46,156 nucleotides of DNA from Deltaproteobacteria bacterium (lineage in GTDB: Bacteria > Myxococcota_A > UBA9160 > UBA6930). The notes beneath the pieces are model-generated. The model was not told the DNA's origin. It made no database searches and saw nothing but the letters and a program-made list of their open reading frames with translations. The DNA lies in the NCBI GenBank assembly GCA_029261775.1, contig JAJDAR010000309.1:1-46156 (forward strand). The letters run 5' to 3'. Of the stretch, positions 30,426-38,766 are shown one piece after another; position 1 is the stretch's first letter, and every line of letters starts with the position of its first letter. The translations under genes were made by a program, and so were the position numbers.

Positions 30426-30998
30426 ATGAGCCTCCAGCCCGGCTTGGGCTTCCGCATGCATGCGGAGCGCACTCCCAACCCCCAGAGCATCAAATGGGTC
30501 CTGAGCCAGGAGCTCACGACCGAGGGATCCACGGCCAACTTCCGCGAGCCGGTCGACCCTCTCGTCTCGCCCCTCGCCGCCAGCCTGTTCGCGGTGCCGG
30601 GCGTGGTCGGCGTGTTCGTGGGCTCGAACTTCGTCACCGTGACCAAGGAAGAAGAGCTCGAGTGGACGGACCTGGCACAGCCGGTGGTCGATGCCATCAA
30701 GGCCTTCGCAGCCGGCGGCGAGGCGGCGCTCGGCCCCGACTTCCAGGCGACCGAGGTCGCCGGGCCCGGAGGTGAGGTCGTCGATCGCATTCGCTCCGTC
30801 ATCGAGCAGGACATCCGACCGGCGGTCGCGATGGACGGCGGTGACGTGGTGTTCGTGAGCTTCGAGAACGGCACCGTCGAGGTGATGCTGCAGGGCTCCT
30901 GCGTCGGCTGCCCCAGTTCGACCGCGACCCTGCGTTTCGGCATCGAGAATCGGCTGAAGGAGGCGGTCCCGGAAGTCGAGCAGGTGATCCAGGTCTGA
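30426..30998 (+). CDS. Nfu-type iron-sulfur cluster carrier with Nfu_N domain
   Basis: A 190-residue protein with both Nfu modules. Residues ~8-95 are the Nfu_N domain (RTPNPQSIKWVLSQ...SPLAASLFAVPGVVGVFVGSNFVTVTK), and residues ~118-188 are the NifU C-terminal domain with the cluster-binding CVGC and the IRPAVAMDGGDVVFV strand. It carries 4Fe-4S clusters to client enzymes such as lipoyl synthase; the two-domain form is that of mitochondria and many proteobacteria. An AAAGG site precedes the ATG. The client set here could include the iron-sulfur proteins of this window (AOR, RNA methyltransferase, aldo/keto reductase). That is inference. Confidence 0.9.
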   Translation: MSLQPGLGFRMHAERTPNPQSIKWVLSQELTTEGSTANFREPVDPLVSPLAASLFAVPGVVGVFVGSNFVTVTKEEELEWTDLAQPVVDAIKAFAAGGEAALGPDFQATEVAGPGGEVVDRIRSVIEQDIRPAVAMDGGDVVFVSFENGTVEVMLQGSCVGCPSSTATLRFGIENRLKEAVPEVEQVIQV

Positions 30999-30999
30999 C

Positions 31000-31022
31000 A
31001 GACCGCAGGCGGTCTCGAGACC
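31000..31022 (+). terminator. Hairpin after nfu
   Basis: AGACCG/CGGTCT around a CAGG tetraloop (31000-31015) overlaps the palindrome GGTCTCGAGACC (31011-31022), immediately after the nfu stop. There is no T tract; a weak or factor-dependent terminator is possible. Confidence 0.35.
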
Positions 31023-31108
31023 GTCGGTGAGCCCGCGCACGTTCCCCCCATGCGTCGCGGGCCGAAGAGCAGCCAAGCCGCAGCATCGGGCCAGGGAGGC
31101 CGCAGGCC

Positions 31109-32713
31109 ATGGGTGGGGGAATGGGCGACGAGCCGCGACGTGCGTTCTTTTCGGGAACGCGCCGCAGGCGGAGGCTCGGGATCGGCCGTCTCACGCGCCG
31201 CTCGGCCCAGCCTGGGTCGGAGGCCGAACCCCCCGAAGGGCGCGCGGCACCGGAGCGGCCGCGGCGGACCCTCAGCGCCCTCCTCGAGACCGCACGTCGA
31301 CACCTCGGGGCCGCGGCGCAGGGGGGTCGAGAACGGCTCCGGGCCCTGGCCGAGGCCATTCCGAGGGGTGCGGAAGCCCCGCTCCGAAGCACCGGAGCCC
31401 GAACACGGCACCGCGGAGGGCGACCTTCCAGCCGGCCGAAGATGACCGTCCGCGGAAAGCTCACGCTCGCCGCGCCGCTGCTGCTGCTCGTCCTGTTCCT
31501 GCTGCTGCAGGGCCGGGGAGCCACTCCTGCGCCGGAAGCGCAGATCGAGCCCGCGCCGGAAGTCTCCGCAGGGCCCGAGGCCGAGGTCTCCGCCGAGCCG
31601 ACGCCGCCGGTGCCGCCCGTGCCAGCTCGCACCCGTTGGGCCGAGCCCCCGGTCGCCCGCGAGGCGCTGGCGTCGCTCGAGGAGGACGCCGCCGGTGGGC
31701 TCACCCTCGACCCGGACCTGACCCGCAAGGTGTGGCAGGTGCTCGATCGAGGCCGCGTGGCCCTCGGGCACGTGCTCGTCATGGACCCGCTGACGGGCGA
31801 GCTCCTGGCCTACGTCTCGACGGACCCGCAGGCCTTCCCGCCGGACCGCACCTATCCGGCTGCCTCGCTGGTCAAGATCGTCACGGCGGCTGCGCTGCTC
31901 GATGCCTCGCCTTCCGCGGCGGCCCGACCCTGCCGCTACGCAGGCAACCCCTACCGCCTGAACCGGCGCGGAGTCGATCCGCCGGCGCGAGGCGGCAACC
32001 AGATGAGCCTGCGTAGGGCGATCTCGACCTCGAACAACAAGTGCTTTGCGCAGTACGCCGTGCACCGCCTCGGGGGCGCGCGCCTGCTCGACGCCCTCGA
32101 CCGCTTCGGGCTGCTGCGACCCGCCGCACCGCTGTACCCGGCCGGCGCCGTCGTGGATCCGGGCGAGGACCCGCTCCAGCTCGGCAAGCTGGGCTCGGGC
32201 CTCGACGGCCTTCGAATCACGCCTCTGCATGCGATCCAGCTCGCCGGGGTGCTCGCCCACGGTCGACGGGTCGAGCCGACCTGGGTGGTCGAGCGCGATG
32301 CCGCCGACCTGCGCCAGAACGGGCCCTCCGGAGATCGCGTCCTGACGGACGGGCTCACCCGGGACCTGCGGGAGATGCTCGTCGACACGACGCTGCGCGG
32401 CACCGCCCGCAAGGCCTTCCGCACCCGACGCGGACGTCCGCTCCTGCGCGGCATCCCGGTCGCGGGCAAGACCGGCAGCTTGAACGGACGCAACCCGGAC
32501 GGCCGCTACGAATGGTTCATCGGCGTCGCCCCGGCCGACGCTCCGACGATCGCCGTCGCGACCGTCGCCGTGCAGGGCCCCCTCTACTGGATGAGCGCCA
32601 GCCAACTCGCGGCCGAGGTGCTGAAGGTCGCGTTCTGCCCGAAGGGCGTGTGCAGCTCCGAGCCCCCGCAGGCACGGCGGATCCGGGTCGACCAGGAGAA
32701 GGTCGGCGGCTAG
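31109..32713 (+). CDS. Membrane-anchored penicillin-binding transpeptidase without accessory domains
   Basis: A 534-residue protein. Residues 1-110 form an Arg-rich, probably cytoplasmic tail of low complexity. A transmembrane anchor spans ~116-136, then an Ala/Pro/Glu-rich linker (~138-180). The transpeptidase domain (~195-515) carries the penicilloyl-serine motifs Ser253-x-x-Lys256 (AASLVK), Ser308-Asn-Asn (STSNNK) and Lys454-Thr-Gly. There is no glycosyltransferase domain and no N-terminal dimerisation domain typical of PBP2/PBP3. It may be a peptidoglycan crosslinker or a penicillin-sensitive carboxypeptidase-like enzyme. ATG 31109 or 31121 could start it; MTVRGKLT at 31442 would remove the tail. 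Confidence 0.78.
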   Translation: MGGGMGDEPRRAFFSGTRRRRRLGIGRLTRRSAQPGSEAEPPEGRAAPERPRRTLSALLETARRHLGAAAQGGRERLRALAEAIPRGAEAPLRSTGARTRHRGGRPSSRPKMTVRGKLTLAAPLLLLVLFLLLQGRGATPAPEAQIEPAPEVSAGPEAEVSAEPTPPVPPVPARTRWAEPPVAREALASLEEDAAGGLTLDPDLTRKVWQVLDRGRVALGHVLVMDPLTGELLAYVSTDPQAFPPDRTYPAASLVKIVTAAALLDASPSAAARPCRYAGNPYRLNRRGVDPPARGGNQMSLRRAISTSNNKCFAQYAVHRLGGARLLDALDRFGLLRPAAPLYPAGAVVDPGEDPLQLGKLGSGLDGLRITPLHAIQLAGVLAHGRRVEPTWVVERDAADLRQNGPSGDRVLTDGLTRDLREMLVDTTLRGTARKAFRTRRGRPLLRGIPVAGKTGSLNGRNPDGRYEWFIGVAPADAPTIAVATVAVQGPLYWMSASQLAAEVLKVAFCPKGVCSSEPPQARRIRVDQEKVGG

Positions 32714-32737
32714 GCGGGCCGGACGTCGTGGCCCGCC
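32713..32737. terminator. Bidirectional hairpin between convergent genes
   Basis: GGCGGGCC and GGCCCGCC form a perfect 8-bp stem with a 9-nt loop, starting at the last base of the transpeptidase stop and ahead of the converging PilZ gene. Confidence 0.45.
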
Positions 32738-32760
32738 GCTCGCGCGGGGCGCCGCACCGT

Positions 32761-33906
32761 CTAGCCCTCGTCGGCCTCGCTGCGATGCTCGAGGATGCTC
32801 GAGACGATCGATCCCATCGAGTCGCTCTCACCGTCCTGCAGCGGCTCGACTGCGGGAAGGTGGGTGATCAGCTTCTCGAGCCGCTCGGCCACCCCGGGAT
32901 CGAGCTCGACGAAGCGAAGGCCGACTCCGGCCGTCTCCTCGTCGTTGACGACCTCGGCACCGACACGGATGGGCGACTCGTTCGCGTCCCCGTAGAGTGC
33001 GAGCTCCAGCCGGTCGCCCAGCTCGAGGCCGGCGTGGGCGTCGATGCGCATGCCGCCCATCGAGAGGTTGCGTCCCATGATCACGCTCTGGGCCTCGCCC
33101 GGCGTGGCGACCGCGCGTTCGTAGAGCACGCGCTCGTGCTTGCGTCGATCGTCGGGCGTGGCCGGTGCGGCCAGCGGAGTGGGCTCCGGGCAGGCCCGCT
33201 TGTCGAGGGCGACGGCCTCGGGGAGCACCGCGGGACCATGCACGCGGTCGTTGAGGATGTTGAAGATGCGGCGCCGCGCGTTCATCGACAGCTTCTCGAA
33301 GTGAATCGCCGCGGCGAAGCTCGCGCCGCCGCTGTTCTCACCGGCGGCGTTCACGCGCAGCACACTGCCGCGCAGGCTCAGACCGCGACCGTCCGTCACG
33401 CCCGAAGGCAGCTGGATCGTGAGCCGACTGCCGGGTGCGAGGCGCTCCTTGACCAGCAGGCGGCCACCGCTCAGCGAGAGGTCGGCGATCCAGGCCTTGC
33501 GGTGCCGCAGGCCCACGCGGTAGCGGACCGGGTAGCCGATCGGCACCCGCGGATCCTGTCGGCGCTCGGCGCCGGAGTAGAGTCCCTTCAGCAGGACCAG
33601 CCGCAGGGCGTAGGGATGCACCGGGCGTCGGATCAGCAGATCGAAACCGGCGCGACGCAGTCGATTGCGCAGCGTGTTCGAGTCCTCGGTCACCACCGCG
33701 ATCTTCTGGGGCGCCTTCGGGCCGACGGGCCAGGGCTCGGCGATCAGCGCGCGTCGCGTCGTCGCGATGAAGAGATCCCGGGGTGGCTCGATTTCGGTCG
33801 GCACCTGACCGCCGCGCATGTGCACGAACTCCGCACCGAGCTGGGCGAGCAACGTGCGCACGTCGTCGAGCTCGCCGTCGTCGATCAGCAGCACCGAGGG
33901 TGACAT
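32761..33906 (-). CDS. Tandem PilZ-domain protein with N-terminal receiver-like domain
   Basis: A 381-residue cyclic-di-GMP effector candidate. Residues ~1-108 resemble a receiver domain (VLLIDDGELDDVRTLLAQL) lacking an obvious phospho-acceptor site, so probably not phosphorylated. Two PilZ domains follow, each with a full binding motif: R116-x3-R120 with DLSLSGG (142-148), and R255-x3-R259 with NLSMGG (280-285). Two intact sites suggest binding of c-di-GMP dimers by both domains. No enzymatic output domain is present. It lies 67 nt downstream of the CPBP protease gene, same strand. Confidence 0.82.
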   Translation of the reverse strand: MSPSVLLIDDGELDDVRTLLAQLGAEFVHMRGGQVPTEIEPPRDLFIATTRRALIAEPWPVGPKAPQKIAVVTEDSNTLRNRLRRAGFDLLIRRPVHPYALRLVLLKGLYSGAERRQDPRVPIGYPVRYRVGLRHRKAWIADLSLSGGRLLVKERLAPGSRLTIQLPSGVTDGRGLSLRGSVLRVNAAGENSGGASFAAAIHFEKLSMNARRRIFNILNDRVHGPAVLPEAVALDKRACPEPTPLAAPATPDDRRKHERVLYERAVATPGEAQSVIMGRNLSMGGMRIDAHAGLELGDRLELALYGDANESPIRVGAEVVNDEETAGVGLRFVELDPGVAERLEKLITHLPAVEPLQDGESDSMGSIVSSILEHRSEADEG

Positions 33907-33973
33907 TCGCCTGGTCTCGCTCCGGCTTCGGGGCCTCGCGGGAGGCGCCGGTCCGACCTCATGAGTCGGCAGA

Positions 33974-34675
33974 TCAGTGCCCGTCCTGAAGTGCATTCCC
34001 CTCGGGGATCGAGCTCTTCCGCTGCTGCCTCCGGGCCACTTCGCCCAGCACGGCGAGGGCAGCGAGCGCCCACGCCGAGGCCGCCAGGAGGCCCCCAGGA
34101 GGCCCCGTGATCCCCAGCCAGACCGAGGCCACGGCCAATGCGTTGTTGCAGGCGTGGGCCAGGACGGCCGGCCAGACGCTTCCCGAGAGCAGGGCGATCG
34201 CCCCGAGGTAGAGCCCCAGCCCGAACGCGGCGGTGGCGTGGACCGGATCCCCGTGCGCGACGCCGAAAGCGGCCGCGGCGAGCGCCACGGCCACGCGCGC
34301 GTCGAAGCGCTCCTGGAGGAAGCGCTGGACCAGTCCCCGGAAGAGCAGCTCCTCGCCGAGCGCGGGCAGCACGACCAGGGCGAGCAGCAGGCCGAGGACA
34401 TCGTCCGTCTCGCGGATCCAGCGGTCGAGCCCGCCGAGCTGGCCGACCTCGCGCAGCTCGACGCTCCGCAGAACCAGATCCAGCGCGATCGACGCGCACA
34501 GGAAGCCGAAGGCCAGTGCGACCACCGGGCCGATGCGCAGCCGACTGCGAACCAGGCCGAGATGGAAGCCCACGCGGCCGGGGAGCGACAGCGCACCCGC
34601 GATCGCCAGTCCCAGCCAGAAGAGCTGGGCCAGCAGCGCCCACCCGAGAGCCTCCACACCCACAGCGTATCCCAT
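33974..34675 (-). CDS. CPBP-family intramembrane glutamic protease (Rce1-like)
   Basis: A 233-residue membrane protein with about six hydrophobic segments. Active-site motifs of the CPBP/Abi (Rce1) family are intact: Glu108-Glu109 in ALGEELLFRG, His141 in FGVAHG, and His174 with Asn178 in LAHACNN. These proteases cleave membrane-linked peptides; bacterial substrates are mostly unknown, with roles in bacteriocin maturation or immunity in some species. ATG 34675 is chosen; GTG codons a few residues later are possible. Its promoter region is shared with the divergent yqgE gene 43 nt away. Confidence 0.83.
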   Translation of the reverse strand: MGYAVGVEALGWALLAQLFWLGLAIAGALSLPGRVGFHLGLVRSRLRIGPVVALAFGFLCASIALDLVLRSVELREVGQLGGLDRWIRETDDVLGLLLALVVLPALGEELLFRGLVQRFLQERFDARVAVALAAAAFGVAHGDPVHATAAFGLGLYLGAIALLSGSVWPAVLAHACNNALAVASVWLGITGPPGGLLAASAWALAALAVLGEVARRQQRKSSIPEGNALQDGH

Positions 34676-34706
34676 GGCCCGGGGGCGCTTCGGTCACCCG
34701 GCCGGC

Positions 34707-34712
34707 TACCCT
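34707..34712 (+). promoter_or_regulatory. -10 box of a probable leaderless promoter
   Basis: TACCCT ends 6 nt before the GTG at 34719, same sequence and spacing as at 7524; no Shine-Dalgarno sequence lies in between. Confidence 0.4.
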
Positions 34713-34718
34713 TCGCGG

Positions 34719-35285
34719 GTGACCACACCCCTCGCACCCGGCTTCCTGGTTGCGCTCGATCCGATCCTGGACCCGAACTTCGCCCGCACCGTGGTGCTCA
34801 TGCTGCACCACGACCCGGAGCAGGGCGCCTTCGGCCTCGTCCTGAACCGAGCCACCGACTTCCCGATGAGCGAGCTGTGCAAGACGCTCGAGCTCGGCTG
34901 GCACGGCGATCACCGGGCAACGGTCGACTGGGGCGGGCCCGTGCAACCCGATCAGGGCTGGGTCGTCTTTCGCGACCCGTTGATCGGTGCCACCGACTCC
35001 GAGCGCGTGTTCGGCGACATCTCCTGGAGCGGGTCGAGGGAAGCCCTGCGGGACGTCACCGAGAACCCCGACAGCGCTGCTCGCATCTTCCTCGGCTACG
35101 CGGGCTGGGGGGCGGGCCAGGTCGAAGACGAGATCGCCGACGGGGCGTGGCTCGTCGTACCGATGTCGGACGACCGGGCCGGGGCGCTGGTCTTCGACAC
35201 CACCCGGGACGAGCTCTGGACGGCAGCCGTCCGGAGCCTCGGCATCGAGCCCGCGACGTTGGTCTCCACCCAGGGCGTGAACTGA
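34719..35285 (+). CDS. YqgE/AlgH family protein
   Basis: A 188-residue protein of the UPF0301 (YqgE/AlgH) family. Diagnostic segments are APGFLVALDPILDPNFARTVVLMLHHDPEQGAFGLVLNR (in pieces, residues ~4-42), the VDWGGPVQPDQGWVVFRD strand, ARIFLGYAGWGAGQVEDEIADGAWLVVP and FDTTRDELW. Length is usual (about 185). The biochemical role is not settled, though it is broadly conserved and linked in some species to alginate or stress regulation. GTG 34719 gives the family N-terminus. Confidence 0.93.
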   Translation: MTTPLAPGFLVALDPILDPNFARTVVLMLHHDPEQGAFGLVLNRATDFPMSELCKTLELGWHGDHRATVDWGGPVQPDQGWVVFRDPLIGATDSERVFGDISWSGSREALRDVTENPDSAARIFLGYAGWGAGQVEDEIADGAWLVVPMSDDRAGALVFDTTRDELWTAAVRSLGIEPATLVSTQGVN

Positions 35286-35296
35286 ACCGGCCGCCC

Positions 35297-35320
35297 TCGC
35301 CCGCGGGAGCCCGCGGGCGA
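35297..35320. terminator. Bidirectional hairpin between yqgE and the FHA-GGDEF gene
   Basis: TCGCCCGCGGG and CCCGCGGGCGA are perfect 11-bp inverted arms separated by two bases, in the 42-nt gap between convergent genes. Confidence 0.55.
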
Positions 35321-35327
35321 TCGACCC

Positions 35328-36263
35328 TCAGCCTGCGACGCAGTTGCGGCCGGCGTCCTTGGCGGCGTAGAGGTGTCCGTCGGCCTCGCGGACCAGGTCT
35401 TCGACTCCGCGGAGACCGTCGTGCCAGACCCCGACGCCGGCCGAGACGGTGATCTCGCGGGGCGCCCCGTCGATGACGGGCGCCAGACTCTCGACTGCCG
35501 CACGCAGCATCTCGGCCACCACTCGTGCACCTTCGGCACCCGTCTCGGGCAGGATGACGAGGAACTCCTCGCCCCCGTAGCGTGCGACACAGGCTTCGCG
35601 TCGGAGCTGGTCGCGCAGGCAGACCGCCACCTGCCGCAACACCTCGTCACCGGCAGCGTGACCCGCCTCGTCGTTCACGAACTTGAAGTGGTCGATGTCG
35701 AGCAGCACCACCGACAGCTCGCGCCCGTGGCGTCGCGTGCGGGACATCTCCCGCTCCAGGAACTCCACGGCAAAGCGGCGGTTGTAGATCCGGGTGAGCT
35801 CGTCGATGACCATCGATCGGTAGAGCTGCTCGTGGTAGCGGCTCTCGACCGCGCCCTCCTCCAGGTACTTGATCACACAGTCACCCATGCGGATCAGGTC
35901 GCCTCCCTCGAGGAGGAAGTCCTCGTGAGGCGGGAGCGCCAGGCCGCCGAGCACGGTCCCGTTCGTCGACCCGAGGTCCTGGAGGAAGGCCTGGCGGTTG
36001 CGGATCGTCAGCTTCGCGTGGCTGCGCGAGACGCTGGAGTCGAAGATCTGCACGCCCGCGCTCGAGCCCCGGCCGACCACGAGTTCCGCATCCTCGATGG
36101 GGATGCGCCGTCCGAGCTGCGGCTCGCTCAAGACGACCAGGCAGGAGCGCCCGACACCCGCCGTCCCGGTGGACTGCCTGCGGGCATGGGTGGTGCTGGT
36201 GGTTTCGTCGGCGCCGGATCCCACGCAAGACGGATCGGCTCGGCGCTTCCCAGCCTGAACCAC
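35328..36263 (-). CDS. FHA-domain diguanylate cyclase
   Basis: A 311-residue protein. FHA domain ~40-135 (VVGRGSSAGVQIFDSSVSRSHAK with DLGSTNGT), which binds phosphothreonine. GGDEF domain ~148-310: DELTRIYNRR at Asp154, then Gly230-Gly-Glu-Glu-Phe234. GGEEF is an active-site variant compatible with diguanylate cyclase activity. The product-inhibition RxxD five residues before GGEEF is degenerate (RREA), so feedback inhibition may be absent. No membrane segment, so cytosolic c-di-GMP synthesis under control of a Ser/Thr-kinase signal is likely. GTG 36263 gives ~35 weakly structured N-terminal residues and has no clear ribosome site. Confidence 0.88.
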   Translation of the reverse strand: MVQAGKRRADPSCVGSGADETTSTTHARRQSTGTAGVGRSCLVVLSEPQLGRRIPIEDAELVVGRGSSAGVQIFDSSVSRSHAKLTIRNRQAFLQDLGSTNGTVLGGLALPPHEDFLLEGGDLIRMGDCVIKYLEEGAVESRYHEQLYRSMVIDELTRIYNRRFAVEFLEREMSRTRRHGRELSVVLLDIDHFKFVNDEAGHAAGDEVLRQVAVCLRDQLRREACVARYGGEEFLVILPETGAEGARVVAEMLRAAVESLAPVIDGAPREITVSAGVGVWHDGLRGVEDLVREADGHLYAAKDAGRNCVAG

Positions 36264-36344
36264 CTGGAGGGTCCGGCCACCTAGGGGAAACCCCCGGGGC
36301 CGCGGGCGCCTTGCCCGGCGGCTCGGGTCGGAGCCTGGAGAGGC

Positions 36345-37220
36345 TCAGAGGTACTGGCCGACCCCTTCGCCGGGCTTGGTCGGCGGGGGGGCCTCTGCCG
36401 TGCGTCCTGCCAGCACCTCTTGATAGGTCGCGCCGCCGAACATCTGCTTCAGTCGATCGTCCCAGCCATCTGCCGTAGTGCCGACCATCTGCACCGCGAA
36501 GCGGAGCTCGTCCTCGCGGAACTGCTCCCCGAGCAGGACCTCGTCGAACCAGATCGAGCGATGCTCCACGTCGAGGGCGAAGCGCCCGAACATCATGCCG
36601 AAGTTGAGCCGCGCCAGGAAGAGACCGAGCTCGGGCGTGACGTCGACCCCCACGTTCGTGATGGCGAAGATCCGGACGACGACCTGCCCGTCCGGCGTTG
36701 CGCGCGGAGCGACCGTGAGGTGGACGTCGTCGATCGGCAGCACGTAGTCGCCGTCCGCGTCCTGCTCCGGCGCACGGCCGAGGATCTCGGTCACGACGCT
36801 CTGGATGCGGGTTCGGGCGATCGTCAGCTTCTGCCTGGCCTCGTGCTCAGCCCGGTGACTGCCATGGCCGATGTCCAGCGGCGCCTCCGGCTTCTCGCCG
36901 AAGACCTCGACGAGGGTCTCCTGAAGCGAGCGGACCGCTGACTCCGCGTCGGGTGCGGCGAAGCTCCAAGGGCGGGTGGGATCACCCGGGTCCTCCGAGG
37001 CGAAGCCGTGTTCACCCAATGCGCTGCGAAGCGACGGCTCGAGCTCCGGCGCGCCCTTCGGCCGGCCGGGGACGCGCACCTCGATGCCTCCGTCCTCGAG
37101 CCGCACCACCTCCACGAGATGCAGCGGTCGCCCGCTCGGCACGGCGGCGACGAAACCGAAGGCCTCGAGCGCTTCGACTTCGGCCAGGAGGAACGATCGT
37201 GCGGCGGCCGGGTCCGTCAT
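36345..37220 (-). CDS. YbjN / type III chaperone-like protein
   Basis: A 291-residue protein with two segments. The N-terminal ~100 residues are of unknown family (LLAEVEALEAFGFVAAVPSGRPLHLVEVVRLEDGG). The C-terminal ~130-270 resembles the YbjN/CesT secretion-chaperone fold (IDDVHLTVAPRATPDGQVVVRIFAITNVGVDVTPELGLFLARLN..., in pieces), found in proteins that modulate stress response or act as chaperones. There is no secretion system in the window, so an actual type III role is unlikely. ATG 37220 with AAGGAG 8 nt upstream is a firm start. Confidence 0.6.
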   Translation of the reverse strand: MTDPAAARSFLLAEVEALEAFGFVAAVPSGRPLHLVEVVRLEDGGIEVRVPGRPKGAPELEPSLRSALGEHGFASEDPGDPTRPWSFAAPDAESAVRSLQETLVEVFGEKPEAPLDIGHGSHRAEHEARQKLTIARTRIQSVVTEILGRAPEQDADGDYVLPIDDVHLTVAPRATPDGQVVVRIFAITNVGVDVTPELGLFLARLNFGMMFGRFALDVEHRSIWFDEVLLGEQFREDELRFAVQMVGTTADGWDDRLKQMFGGATYQEVLAGRTAEAPPPTKPGEGVGQYL

Positions 37221-37318
37221 CGGCGACTCCTTCGAAATGGCGTGCCCCGACGGTACCCCACGCCGCAGCCGGCACGCGGCAGGTCCACTGGCGCGGGCGG
37301 TCCGCCCTGATCGCGGGC

Positions 37319-37352
37319 TCGATCGGCGCCGGTTATCATCGGCGCCGATCGA
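37319..37352. promoter_or_regulatory. 13-bp perfect inverted repeat upstream of the SDR gene
   Basis: TCGATCGGCGCCG and CGGCGCCGATCGA are separated by the 8-bp AT-rich GTTATCAT, which contains a -10-like TATCAT. The layout suggests an operator that overlaps the promoter. It ends 15 nt before the SDR start. Confidence 0.55.
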
Positions 37353-37367
37353 AGAGACGGAGCCGGC

Positions 37368-38141
37368 ATGATCGAGAACCTGTTTGCGGTGAAGGACAAG
37401 GTCGCAGTCGTCACGGGCGGAACCCGCGGCATCGGCCTGATGATCGCCCAGGGCTACGTGGAGGCCGGCGCGCGCGTGATCGTGGCCTCCCGGCGGGCCG
37501 ACGCCTGCGAGGAGGCCGCACGCGAGCTGGCCAAGCTGGGCAGCTGCCGGGGCATCGCCGCCGACCTTTCGACCGAAGAAGGGGCGCAGGCGCTGGCGAG
37601 CGAGGTCGGCGAGCACGAGGACGCAGTGGACATCCTCGTGAACAACGCCGGCGCCAACTGGGGAGCGCCTCTCGAGGAGTTCCCCGACTCTGGCTGGGAC
37701 AAGGTCTTCGACCTGAACCTCAAGGGGCCCTTCCACACGACGGTGAAGATGCTCCCGCTGCTGCGCAAGAAGGCGACCGCGGCGGACCCCTCGCGGGTGA
37801 TCAACGTGGGGTCGATCGACGGACTGCAGGTGCCGGACCTCGAGACCTACTCCTACTCCTCCTGCAAGGCCGGGCTGCACCACCTGACGCGGGTGCTCGC
37901 GAAACGACTGGCGCGCGAGCACGTGACGGTGAACGCGATCGCTCCGGGGCCCTTCCAGAGCAAGATGATGGCGGCCACGCTGGAGCAGTTCGGAGACCAC
38001 ATCCGGGCGTCGAATCCGCGGGGCCGGATCGGTGAGCCCGAGGACATGGCCGGTGTCGCCCTCTATCTGGCCTCGCGCGCGGGGGCCTACGTGACCGGCG
38101 CCGTCATTCCGGTGGACGGCGGCATCTCGACGACGCTGTAG
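37368..38141 (+). CDS. SDR-family oxidoreductase
   Basis: A 257-residue classical short-chain dehydrogenase. Cofactor motif VVTGGTRGIGLMIA (~14-27), ILVNNAGANWG, catalytic Ser in NVGSIDG and YSSCK as the Tyr-x3-Lys pair, then NAIAPGPFQSKMM and the C-terminal VTGAVIPVDGGIS. The ending resembles 3-oxoacyl-ACP reductases and gluconate or rhamnolipid-type reductases, but the substrate is undetermined. GGAG six nt upstream supports ATG 37368. A palindrome precedes it. Confidence 0.9.
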   Translation: MIENLFAVKDKVAVVTGGTRGIGLMIAQGYVEAGARVIVASRRADACEEAARELAKLGSCRGIAADLSTEEGAQALASEVGEHEDAVDILVNNAGANWGAPLEEFPDSGWDKVFDLNLKGPFHTTVKMLPLLRKKATAADPSRVINVGSIDGLQVPDLETYSYSSCKAGLHHLTRVLAKRLAREHVTVNAIAPGPFQSKMMAATLEQFGDHIRASNPRGRIGEPEDMAGVALYLASRAGAYVTGAVIPVDGGISTTL

Positions 38142-38142
38142 T

Positions 38143-38766
38143 TCAGCCCAGCCCGGAGAGCCGGCGGAGCTGGGTGCGCTGGACGTCGAGGCTGATCTCG
38201 TTGAGCGCCTCCTGGAAGGCACCGCCATCTTTGTGGGAGACCGAGAGGAACCCGTAGCGGTACTGGCCGCCGGGCTTCTGTCGCGTGCTCTGAACCGAGG
38301 CGGTTCCCTCGCAGTGCCGGCCGTCGTAGTCGATCCGCACCGACACGGTCTCTCCGATCGCGAGCTTCTGCTCGACCACGGCCGCGAAGCCCGTCGAGCT
38401 GATGTCGACGACCTTGCAGCCGTTCTCGGTGCCCACGTCGGCGGCGATCTTCGCCGTGATGGTCGAGACGCGGTAGTGCTGGCGGCTCTCTGCGGAGACC
38501 GGATCCCCGAGCGGCTCGAAGATCACGATCTTGCCGGTCTCGGTGTCGTCCAGTGCGTGGACGTGGGCGGGCTGCTGCATGAACTCGTGCTTGATCTCGA
38601 AGTAGATCAGCACGTCCTGTCCCGCTTCGAGCGGAGGGGAACCGGCGCTGAAGGTCGCGATCCAACGCTGGTCCTCGTCTGCTCCGTCCACACAGGCGTG
38701 GTGCAGGATCCGCTCCGTCGTCACCCCCGGATCGCGGAAATGGACCTCGGTGCCTGCCTTGATCAT
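38143..38766 (-). CDS. PilZ-domain protein (YcgR-like arrangement)
   Basis: A 207-residue protein. Residues ~1-95 form a beta-rich N-terminal domain (TEVHFRDPGVTTERILHHACVDG, QDVLIYFEIKHEFMQQPAHVHAL), comparable in position to the YcgR N-terminal (PilZN) domain. Residues ~98-205 are PilZ with SRQHYR (R-x3-R) and DISSTG, the c-di-GMP binding motif. GGGGAGAGG directly before the ATG is the strongest ribosome site in the neighbourhood. Tail-to-tail with the SDR gene (one base between stops). Probably a c-di-GMP receptor acting on motility or surface properties. Confidence 0.78.
   Translation of the reverse strand: MIKAGTEVHFRDPGVTTERILHHACVDGADEDQRWIATFSAGSPPLEAGQDVLIYFEIKHEFMQQPAHVHALDDTETGKIVIFEPLGDPVSAESRQHYRVSTITAKIAADVGTENGCKVVDISSTGFAAVVEQKLAIGETVSVRIDYDGRHCEGTASVQSTRQKPGGQYRYGFLSVSHKDGGAFQEALNEISLDVQRTQLRRLSGLG

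Noticed and set aside
36345-37220. Part of a type III secretion system
   Set aside because: Only a chaperone-like fold is suggested; no secretion or effector gene is present.
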